A DNA stretch of 11,000 nucleotides from the NCBI GenBank assembly GCA_033764095.1, contig JANRJF010000275.1:1-11000 (forward strand), in the 5' to 3' direction. The notes under the pieces were generated by a model. The model ran no database searches. It saw only the letters and a program-made list of their open reading frames with translations, and was not told the origin of the DNA. Below are positions 1-5,185 of the stretch, in pieces. Origin of the DNA: JBDTMT01 sp033764095. Lineage in GTDB: Bacteria; Desulfobacterota; Binatia; HRBIN30; CADEER01. Every line of letters starts with the position of its first letter. Within the stretch, counting starts at the first letter, position 1. Both the position numbers and the translations under genes were made by a program.

Positions 1-147
1 CTCGTCGGCCGTGCGCTCGGCGCCGTCGCGCGCCAGGTCGAGCACCGCCACCGCGACGCCGTCGCGCGCCAGCCGCAGCGCCACGGCGCGACCAATGCCG
101 GAGGCGGCTCCAGTGACCAGGGCGACGCGTGCAGCGGAATCAGTCAT
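1..147 (-). CDS. Short-chain dehydrogenase/reductase, N-terminal part only
   Basis: The reverse strand reads 49 codons from an ATG at 147 and runs off the left edge. The protein begins MTDSAARVALVTGAASGIGR, which is the first strand of a Rossmann fold followed by the TGxxxGIG cofactor loop of classical SDRs (residues 12-19). An Asp at residue 37, in VLDLA, is at the end of strand 2 and favours NAD(H) over NADP(H) by the usual rule. SDRs are cytoplasmic oxidoreductases of alcohols and ketones; the catalytic Ser-Tyr-Lys lies outside the window, so the substrate is unknown. It is on the same strand as the lipoprotein gene at 261-983, but 113 bp and a hairpin repeat separate them, so co-transcription is uncertain. 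I see no strong Shine-Dalgarno sequence before the ATG. Confidence 0.85.
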   Translation of the reverse strand, partial: MTDSAARVALVTGAASGIGRAVALRLARDGVAVAVLDLARDGAERTADE

Positions 148-193
148 CGCCCAGCGCTTTGCCCGGGATGCGGGGCGCGAGCAAGCAGGACTT

Positions 194-260
194 CACCGCG
201 GAGGCGCGGCGGGGAGTGATCTGGCAAATCCCCCCTGGCCCCCCTTTTTCAAAGGGGGGA
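194..260. repeat. Dispersed C6T3/A3G6 hairpin repeat, copy 1
   Basis: The segment starts with CACCGCGGAGGCG (194-206), has a C-rich run at 230-244, and ends in a hairpin with perfect 9-bp arms, CCCCCCTTT at 239-247 and AAAGGGGGG at 251-259, around a 3-base loop. It lies directly after the stop codon (261-263, minus strand) of the lipoprotein gene, so in that transcript it would form a strong stem just past the stop. It lacks a U-tract, so intrinsic terminator activity is possible but unproven. A second copy with the same preceding 13-mer and the same orientation is at 1641-1703. Confidence 0.8.
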
Positions 261-983
261 TCAGTCCACTCCGGCCGCGTCGAAGCAGCCCTGCCATCCC
301 TGCTCGATGAACAGGTCCTGCGCGCAGTACGCGATGCGCGGGTAGTACGGTCCCATCACGCCGGCGGCGCACTGGCTGGCAGCGCGCAGCGTTGCGTTCG
401 GGGTGGTGACGCCCTGTTGGTTGTCGATCGTGCAGCCGGCGGCGGAGGCGTTCTGCACCGCCTGGGTGAAGCCGGGGTAGGGCAGCATGTTGCGCAGGAT
501 GAGGATGTTCGGTTCGTCGGTGGCGCCCCACGGCAGCCAGGTGGCGTCGGGCGGCACCCAGTCGGGCTGCGTGTCGGACGGTTCGTACGACATCACGTAG
601 GTGTAGAAGCCGTCGGCGTCGAGCGCGGTGGCGTAGTCGGCGCGGCACAGCACCACGGGGTAGGGCGCCTCTTCGATGTTGTTGCACATCGACCAGTAGC
701 GCAGCTGGATCGGCCCCGGCGGGTTGGCGGCGACGAAGATCGACTCGCCGACGTAGGTGTCGGGGAACACCGGCGCCTTGCCGCGCACGACGATGATGCG
801 GCCGGCTTTGTAGGTCAGCGGCGCCGCGGCCATGTACAGGTTGGCGGGGTTGGGGAAGTAGCCGCCGGTATTCTGCGGGATGACGAACAGCGGCTGCTGG
901 GTCGAGTTGCCGCCGCTGCCGCCGCCGCAAGCGGCGAGCGTCAGCAGCAATACGATTGTCGAGGCACGCGCGACGCGGCTCAT
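261..983 (-). CDS. Exported lipoprotein, cysteine-rich, downstream half of a coupled pair
   Basis: A 240-aa protein with a type II (lipoprotein) signal: positive n-region (R3, R6), hydrophobic run 9-17, then lipobox LAAC with the lipidated cysteine at 19. Glycine at the +2 position predicts outer-membrane sorting. A flexible G/S-rich linker (20-28) follows. The mature domain has the motifs RYWSMCNN (95-102) and TWLPWG (148-153), LRNMLP at 163-168, and six further cysteines (100, 113, 184, 205, 220, 233), enough for three disulfides in the periplasm. I cannot name a function. The YWSM and RNMLP patterns recall uncharacterised proteins related to DUF1254/DUF1214, which is recollection and not a search result. 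The start is fixed by the SD sequence GGAGG six bases upstream. The ATG overlaps the TGA of the upstream gene in ATGA, so the two are translationally coupled and probably act together. Confidence 0.8.
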   Translation of the reverse strand: MSRVARASTIVLLLTLAACGGGSGGNSTQQPLFVIPQNTGGYFPNPANLYMAAAPLTYKAGRIIVVRGKAPVFPDTYVGESIFVAANPPGPIQLRYWSMCNNIEEAPYPVVLCRADYATALDADGFYTYVMSYEPSDTQPDWVPPDATWLPWGATDEPNILILRNMLPYPGFTQAVQNASAAGCTIDNQQGVTTPNATLRAASQCAAGVMGPYYPRIAYCAQDLFIEQGWQGCFDAAGVD

Positions 984-1576
984 CGCGGGCCTCCGTTGGC
1001 GGCCGGGGCGCGCGACTCGCACACCGGCAGCGTCGCCTCGCTGTCGCCCGGACCGATCAACGTCACCTGCGGCAGCGGCACGCCGCCCTCGCGGTCGAGT
1101 CCCTCGTCGGGCACGTAGACGCGCAACAGCACCCAGCCGGCGGCGGTCGGCAGCACCAGCGTGTTGGGACCCGGTGCGCCATCCGGGCCGACGACGGTGA
1201 TCGTATAGGTCCCGCCGCTGCTGCCGGCGCCGGCCGGGGTGAACGGATTGCTGCTGCCCGGATCGGGAGCGATGTCCTGGTCGATCAGCGCCGTCGCATC
1301 GCCGCCCTGCGCGTCGTAGGCGGTGAACGACATGAAGCGCGCCGATGGGAACTGGCCGCTGATGCGCATTGCCGAGGCGACGGTCGAATCGAAGGCCATC
1401 GTCCAGTAGGTCGCGTCGGTATCCGGGTAGGCGACGTTGGAGGCGCCGGTGCCGGTGGTCTCGATCGGCCAGCTGCACGGCACCCCGCCTGCCGCCGTGC
1501 GTCGGGGAGCGGCCAGGAACGCCAGCGTCAGGAGCGCCGCGACAGCAGTTCGGTGCGTGGTTCGACGGCTGAGCAT
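980..1576 (-). CDS. Secreted DUF1214-like protein, upstream half of a coupled pair
   Basis: A 198-aa protein with a Sec-type signal peptide: RR at 4-5 and R9, hydrophobic core 11-23, and a likely cleavage near the TAAGG stretch at 28-31. The mature part contains TYWTMAFDS (56-64), a G-x-F-P-x-A-R-F-M-S-F-x-x-Y-D block (74-88), IAPDPGSSNPF (102-112) and, near the C-terminus, NTLVLPTAAGWVLLRVYVP (138-156) followed by GGVPLP. The last block resembles the NWLPxPxGxFxLxLRxYxP signature of DUF1214, the C-terminal domain commonly paired with DUF1254. Function is unknown. Its TGA overlaps the ATG of the lipoprotein gene. The two proteins carry complementary sets of motifs, so they may be the two halves of what is one polypeptide elsewhere, or two subunits. 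No good SD is visible before the ATG at 1576, but the signal peptide supports that start. Confidence 0.75.
   Translation of the reverse strand: MLSRRTTHRTAVAALLTLAFLAAPRRTAAGGVPCSWPIETTGTGASNVAYPDTDATYWTMAFDSTVASAMRISGQFPSARFMSFTAYDAQGGDATALIDQDIAPDPGSSNPFTPAGAGSSGGTYTITVVGPDGAPGPNTLVLPTAAGWVLLRVYVPDEGLDREGGVPLPQVTLIGPGDSEATLPVCESRAPAANGGPR
990..994 (-). promoter_or_regulatory. Ribosome binding site for the lipoprotein gene
   Basis: The reverse strand reads GGAGG, then six bases, then the ATG at 983. This is one of the clearest Shine-Dalgarno sequences in the window. It sits inside the end of the upstream coding region, which supports both the chosen start and translational coupling. Confidence 0.75.
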
Positions 1577-1640
1577 GCCGGAGAGGGTAGGCGGCTCTGG
1601 TGTGGCTTCAATGCACTATCTTTGCGCCTCGCCAGGGCTG

Positions 1641-1720
1641 CACCGCGGAGGCGGGAGCGGGGGAATGGAAATCCCCCTGACCCCCCCTTTTTCAAAGGGG
1701 GGAAGTTCAAAGGGGGGAAG
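1641..1720. repeat. Dispersed C6T3/A3G6 hairpin repeat, copy 2, with a 15-bp tandem duplication
   Basis: CACCGCGGAGGCG at 1641-1653 is identical to 194-206, and the hairpin arms CCCCCCTTT (1682-1690) and AAAGGGGGG (1694-1702) are identical to those of copy 1 in the same orientation. Here the right end is duplicated: TTCAAAGGGGGGAAG occurs at 1691-1705 and again, head to tail, at 1706-1720. This gives two possible right arms for one left arm. The two copies bracket the exported-protein gene pair. Confidence 0.8.
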
Positions 1721-1745
1721 ATCGCGCCTCTTTCTCCCTCCACGG

Positions 1746-1766
1746 CTCTGCGTCTCCGCGCTGAAG
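1746..1766. repeat. Solo segment of the CTCTGCGT octamer repeat
   Basis: CTCTGCGT (1746-1753) and CTCCGCGC (1754-1761), then TGAAG, match the right arm of the long hairpin at 3352-3443, which is also built from CTCTGCGT-type units and ends in TTGAA. No partner arm is present nearby, so this looks like a half copy of the same dispersed family. Confidence 0.5.
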
Positions 1767-1870
1767 AGTCCTCGGCGGTGAAGATGCGGCGTCGCCCGGC
1801 ACCGGTTCGTCGCGCGGTGGACGCCCGGGGCGACCCGTAACCTGCGCGCTCGCATCATGCAGAAGCTGGC

Positions 1871-3349
1871 ATGTCACTTGTAGTGCCAGCGGCAAAAGCC
1901 GGACAGGGCGCGCGCGCAGGGGACGGGATTCGGGTGATCGAAGGACGGGATACGCTGCATCTGCTCCCCCAGTGGGCGTCGCTGAACAAGGTCGTGCTCG
2001 ACCTGCTCGACCAGTACCAGCCCGCCCTGGCGGTGAAGCGGCTCGGCACCGGCATCGACCTCGATCCCGGCCTGCCGCTCAGTTGGGCGGATCGCGCCCA
2101 GCTCGAGTTCGGCGTCGGCCGGCTGCTCAGCCATGCGGTCAAGCACTCGCGCCGCGGCGGCCTGATCCTCTGCCGCACCGGCATGGAGGGCGAGTGGATC
2201 ACGCTGACCATCGGCGACGACGGGCCGCGCCTGCGCCCGGAGGAGGCGGCGGCGCTGCTCACCCGCGGCGAGCTGGCGGTCACCGACCGCGGCACCGAGG
2301 CCGACCTCGCCAACGCCAACGCCATCGTCGCGGCGCACGGCGGCCGCATCGAGCTCGACACCTCGCGCGATCGCGGCGCCTGGTTCGTCATGAAGCTGCC
2401 GGCCATCGCGCGCGAGAACGCGCGCCTGCTGGCGGCGCTCGACGAGGTGCAGCGCGGCCGCTCCGACCTGGTGGCGGGCATGTCGTACGACCTGCGCACG
2501 CCGCTGCACGTCATCATGGGCTACACCGACCTGCTGCTCGACGGCGCCTTCGGCCACCTCGGGCGCGAGCAGCTCGACACGCTGCGGCGCATGGACCAGG
2601 GGGCGCGCGAGCTGCTGGCGGTGATCAACGGCGTCATCGACCTGCGCGCGCTCGACGCCTCGCGCGCGCCGCTCGAGCTCAGCCAGGGCCAACTCCCCGA
2701 CCTGGTGCGCGGCTGCTGCCAGCTGATCGTCGAGGTGCTCGGCTGCGACGTGGGCCAGGCGTGGGTGTGGCAGCCGGCCACCGACGTCTACGTGCCGGTC
2801 GCCGCGCACGGCGCGCTGCGCCAGCACGCCGCGCCGCCGCGCGAGGCGCGCCTGCCGCGCACCCGCGTCGTGCAGTTGCTCTCGCGCCGCAATGGCCAGC
2901 CGGGCGTGGCGGTGGACGCGCGCGAGCTGTTCACCGCGCCGGCCGACTATCGGCACGGCCTCAGCCGCTGCCTGCTGGTGCCGCTGCAGCGCAACGGCGC
3001 CGAGCTCGGCCTGCTGGTCGCCGGCGCGCAGAGCGGCACGCGCGCCTTCGGCGCCGAGCAGACGCAGGTGGCGCAGGGCATCGCCGACCTCGCCGCGCTG
3101 GCGCTGGAGAACGCCCACCTGGCGGAGGAGCTGACGCAGACGCAGCGCCTCAAGACCGAGCTCATCGCCGGCCTCTCGCACCGCTTCCGCATCCCGCTCG
3201 ACGTCATCATCGGCTACGCCGAGCTGCTGCTCGACGACCAGTTCGGCGCCATGACCCCCGACCAGCGCGGCGTCCTCAAGCACCTGCGCCACAGCGGCGT
3301 CGAGCTGCTCGAGGCGCTCAACCGCGTCGTCGACAACACGGGGAACTGA
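1871..3349 (+). CDS. Rearranged, probably catalytically dead sensor-kinase-like protein (ATPase-like, DHp, GAF, DHp)
   Basis: A 492-aa soluble protein with no membrane segment. Domains by eye: HATPase_c-like (about 38-178), HisKA/DHp-like (about 197-262), GAF-like (about 275-415), and a second DHp-like repeat (about 428-487). The usual kinase order is DHp then ATPase, so the order is inverted and no ATPase follows the last DHp. The ATPase domain keeps a D-x-G (D116, G118) and an HGGRI strand (156-160), but the N-box Asn is His88, and the G2 glycines are replaced in GTEADLANANAIVAAHGG (141-158) by E143 and D145. The first H-box reads SYDLRTPL with Tyr206 in place of the phosphoacceptor His. 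The second reads SHRFRIPL and keeps His437. ATP-driven autophosphorylation is therefore unlikely; a scaffold or phosphotransfer role is inference. An alternative GTG start at 1934 (codon 22), with AGGGGA at 1918-1923, is possible. No response regulator gene is adjacent. Confidence 0.8.
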   Translation: MSLVVPAAKAGQGARAGDGIRVIEGRDTLHLLPQWASLNKVVLDLLDQYQPALAVKRLGTGIDLDPGLPLSWADRAQLEFGVGRLLSHAVKHSRRGGLILCRTGMEGEWITLTIGDDGPRLRPEEAAALLTRGELAVTDRGTEADLANANAIVAAHGGRIELDTSRDRGAWFVMKLPAIARENARLLAALDEVQRGRSDLVAGMSYDLRTPLHVIMGYTDLLLDGAFGHLGREQLDTLRRMDQGARELLAVINGVIDLRALDASRAPLELSQGQLPDLVRGCCQLIVEVLGCDVGQAWVWQPATDVYVPVAAHGALRQHAAPPREARLPRTRVVQLLSRRNGQPGVAVDARELFTAPADYRHGLSRCLLVPLQRNGAELGLLVAGAQSGTRAFGAEQTQVAQGIADLAALALENAHLAEELTQTQRLKTELIAGLSHRFRIPLDVIIGYAELLLDDQFGAMTPDQRGVLKHLRHSGVELLEALNRVVDNTGN

Positions 3350-3351
3350 GA

Positions 3352-3443
3352 CTCAACGCAGAGACGCGGAGACGCGGAGGTCGCCGAGAAGGGCGCACTC
3401 GATTCTTCTCGGCGCCCTCCGCGTCTCTGCGTCTCTGCGTTGA
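3352..3443. repeat. Long hairpin with octamer-array arms, possible terminator
   Basis: The left arm contains three tandem octamers, GCAGAGAC (3358), GCGGAGAC (3366) and GCGGAGGT (3374), then CGCCGAGAAG (3382-3391). After a 13-base loop the right arm CTTCTCGGCG (3405-3414) is followed by the complementary units, including GTCTCTGC twice (3423-3438), ending at TTGA. Arms of about 40 bp pair nearly perfectly. It begins two bases after the stop of the sensor-like gene and ends 33 bases before the aldolase ATG, so transcripts crossing it would fold strongly. It could end transcription or be a mobile palindromic element; there is no U-tract. Confidence 0.8.
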
Positions 3444-3476
3444 ATCCGGGTGGGATGGTCGGATACGGACGGTGTG

Positions 3477-4655
3477 ATGACCGACGGGCTCGACCGCGAC
3501 CTCTTCGCCCGCATCCGCGATCGCATGGCGATCGTCGGCATCGGCCATCTGCCGTTCGCCAAGGACATCGGGCGGCCGATCGGCGACACCGCGGTGGAGG
3601 CGATCCAGCTGGCGCTGGAGGACGCGGGGCTGGAGGCGGAGGACGTCGACGGCATGTCGATGTTCGAGATGGAGCACACCCACGAGGTCTCGATCGCGCG
3701 CCGCCTCGGCGTGAAGGGGCTGCGCTGGTGGGACAAGATCTCCTACGGCGGCGGCGCCTCGGCGGGCACCATCATGCACGCCTGCGCGGCGATCGCCGCC
3801 GGGCTCGCTGAGGTGGTGGTCTGCCATCGGGCGCGTAATCGCGGTTCGAAGACCTCGCGGCCGTGGTCGCAGGAGAAGGGCCGCATGCTCGACGACAAGG
3901 CCCTGCACGTGCCGTGGGGCCTGATCCGTCCGGTCGACGTGATCGGCATGTGGGCGCACCGCCACATGCACGAGTACGGCACGACGCGCGAGCAGCTCGG
4001 CAACGTCGCCATCGCGGCGCGCAAGCACGCGCAGAAGAATCCCTACGCGATGATGCGCAATCGTCCGCTCGACATGGCGGGCTACCTCGCCGGGCGCGTC
4101 ATCGGTTATCCGCTGACGCTGTTCGACTGCTGCCTGGAAACCGACGGCGCGCTCGCCTGCGTCGTCACCACCGTCGAGCGGGCGCGCGACCTCAGGCAGC
4201 GGCCGGCGATCATCCACAGCCTGGCGCAGGCGTCCGGTCCCAACCCGGTGCACCTCGCCAACTACAACACGCCCAACCTGCAGACCACGTCGGTGCCCTG
4301 CGCCGAGCTGTTGTGGTCGCGCAGCGAGCTGAAGCCGCAGGACATGGACTGCGCCGAGATCTACGACGCGTTCACGCCGCTGGTCATCCTCGGGCTGGAG
4401 GACTACGGCTTCTGCAAGCGCGGCGAGGGCGGTCCGTTCACCGAGGGCGGGCGCATCGAGATCGGCGGCGAGCTGCCGGTGCTCACCTCCGGCGGCGGCC
4501 TCTCCGAGGCCTACGTGCACGGCTTCAACCTGATCCTCGAAGCCGTGCGCCAGATGCGCGGCACCTCCTACAACCAGGTCCCCGACGCGCGCGCGACGCT
4601 GGTCACCGGTGCGTCGGGAGTGGCAACCAGCGCGATGGTGTTGCGGAGAGACTAA
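3477..4655 (+). CDS. Thiolase-fold Ltp2-like aldolase (nondecarboxylating thiolase family)
   Basis: A 392-aa protein of the SCP2-thiolase/lipid-transfer family. It starts with a RMAIVGIGHLPF strand (16-27). The position where thiolases carry the nucleophilic Cys reads YGGGASAG (90-97), with no Cys, so acyl-enzyme chemistry is not expected. The block that in thiolases carries a catalytic His reads EIYDAF (294-299) with Tyr296, and the C-terminal glycine motif reads SGGGLSEAYVHG (338-349) with Tyr346 and His348. Two tyrosines 50 residues apart match what I recall of the catalytic pair of steroid side-chain aldolase Ltp2. The likely reaction is retro-aldol cleavage of a beta-hydroxyacyl-CoA in the cytoplasm, as part of a complex with the DUF35 protein encoded next. 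The substrate is not known. I chose the ATG at 3477, with GGACGG at 3467-3472, over in-frame starts further upstream that fall next to the hairpin repeat. Confidence 0.88.
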   Translation: MTDGLDRDLFARIRDRMAIVGIGHLPFAKDIGRPIGDTAVEAIQLALEDAGLEAEDVDGMSMFEMEHTHEVSIARRLGVKGLRWWDKISYGGGASAGTIMHACAAIAAGLAEVVVCHRARNRGSKTSRPWSQEKGRMLDDKALHVPWGLIRPVDVIGMWAHRHMHEYGTTREQLGNVAIAARKHAQKNPYAMMRNRPLDMAGYLAGRVIGYPLTLFDCCLETDGALACVVTTVERARDLRQRPAIIHSLAQASGPNPVHLANYNTPNLQTTSVPCAELLWSRSELKPQDMDCAEIYDAFTPLVILGLEDYGFCKRGEGGPFTEGGRIEIGGELPVLTSGGGLSEAYVHGFNLILEAVRQMRGTSYNQVPDARATLVTGASGVATSAMVLRRD

Positions 4656-4754
4656 TGACCGGTGACCAGTGACCGGTGACCAGTAGGACATTCGATGTCG
4701 AGACGATTGCGCAGAGTTGCCCTGAACCGGTCACCGGTCACCGGTCACTGGTCA
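4656..4754. repeat. Inverted arrays of a TGACCRG heptamer
   Basis: Four tandem heptamers, TGACCGG (4656), TGACCAG (4663), TGACCGG (4670) and TGACCAG (4677), start on the base after the TAA of the aldolase gene. About 43 bases later come four units in the opposite sense, CCGGTCA at 4727, 4734 and 4741, and CTGGTCA at 4748. The two 28-bp arms can pair in DNA or RNA. The element lies between two genes expected to be co-expressed and ends 11 bases before the DUF35 start codon, so it could tune the ratio of the two subunits. Confidence 0.85.
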
Positions 4755-4765
4755 CGCCGTTTCCG

Positions 4766-5173
4766 ATGACATTGCATCCCGACTACCCCCTCCCCGACAC
4801 CGCCGACCCGGTCATGGCGCCGTTCTGGCGCGGCTGCGTCGAGCGCCGGCTCCTGGTGCAGCGCGACCGGGAGACTGGCGCGTATCACTGGCCGCCGAAG
4901 CCGCACTACTGGAAAGGCGGGCGCCTGGAATGGGTCGAGGCGAGCGGGCGCGGCGAGGTCTACACCTATGTCGTCGCGCACGCGCCGTTCCTGCCGGCGT
5001 TCATGCACCGCCTGCCGCACATCCTGGTCGTCGTGCAGCTCGCCGAGGGACCGCGTCTGGTCGGCTACATGATCGACACCACGCCGGAGGCGATGCGCAT
5101 CGGCCTGCCGGTGCGGGTGGCGTTCGAGCCGCTCACCGACGACGTGACCCTGCCGGTCTGGCAACCGGCCTGA
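4766..5173 (+). CDS. DUF35 OB-fold protein, partner of the Ltp2-like aldolase
   Basis: A 135-aa protein of the OB-fold acyl-CoA-binding family (DUF35, COG1545). Family layout is visible: an N-terminal helix with PVMAPFWRGCVERRLLVQR (15-33), the PPKP turn (43-46), LEWVEASGRGEVYTYVVAH (54-72), which opens the OB fold, and a C-terminal strand segment with VRVAF (116-120). The zinc-ribbon cysteines usual in the family are missing: the expected CxxC positions read RDRETG and PHYWKG, and the only Cys is C24. In steroid-degrading bacteria a DUF35 domain binds the Ltp2 thiolase-fold subunit and is needed for aldolase activity. The adjacent aldolase gene points to the same role here. The ATG at 4766 is chosen because the family N-terminus starts there; no Shine-Dalgarno is visible, and upstream in-frame codons run through the heptamer repeat. 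Confidence 0.85.
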   Translation: MTLHPDYPLPDTADPVMAPFWRGCVERRLLVQRDRETGAYHWPPKPHYWKGGRLEWVEASGRGEVYTYVVAHAPFLPAFMHRLPHILVVVQLAEGPRLVGYMIDTTPEAMRIGLPVRVAFEPLTDDVTLPVWQPA

Positions 5174-5185
5174 GGTGCGTCGCGC

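Larger units (their letters stand above)
1577..1870. other. Divergent intergenic region filled with repeats
   Basis: These 294 bp separate the leftward exported-protein pair from the rightward sensor-like gene, so promoters for both should be here, but I see no convincing -35/-10 pair. The region holds a second copy of the C6T3/A3G6 hairpin repeat, a 15-bp tandem duplication, and a short CTCTGCGT-type octamer segment. No coding potential convinces me. An in-frame TAA at 1838-1840 shows that the sensor-like gene is not extended upstream. Confidence 0.6.

Noticed and set aside
239..259. A Rho-independent terminator
   Set aside because: The stem is strong, but there is no T-run after the stem in the direction of the lipoprotein gene. 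The same sequence recurs upstream of the gene pair, so it is called a dispersed repeat with only possible terminator function.
129..1840. Plus-strand open frames across the exported gene pair
   Set aside because: The minus-strand frames have signal peptides, a lipobox, an SD sequence and an ATGA overlap. The plus-strand products have none of these and run through the repeat elements.
1874..3292. A long antisense open frame under the sensor-like gene
   Set aside because: The translation lacks any domain and its composition is typical of antisense frames in GC-rich genes. The plus-strand frame has ATPase, DHp and GAF motifs.
3477..4655. A biosynthetic or degradative acetyl-CoA acetyltransferase
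   Set aside because: The nucleophilic Cys and the usual catalytic His are both absent, so Claisen-type thiolase chemistry is not expected.
4656..4754. A possible CRISPR array
   Set aside because: The units are 7 bases, contiguous without spacers and inverted in the second half. There are no cas genes nearby.
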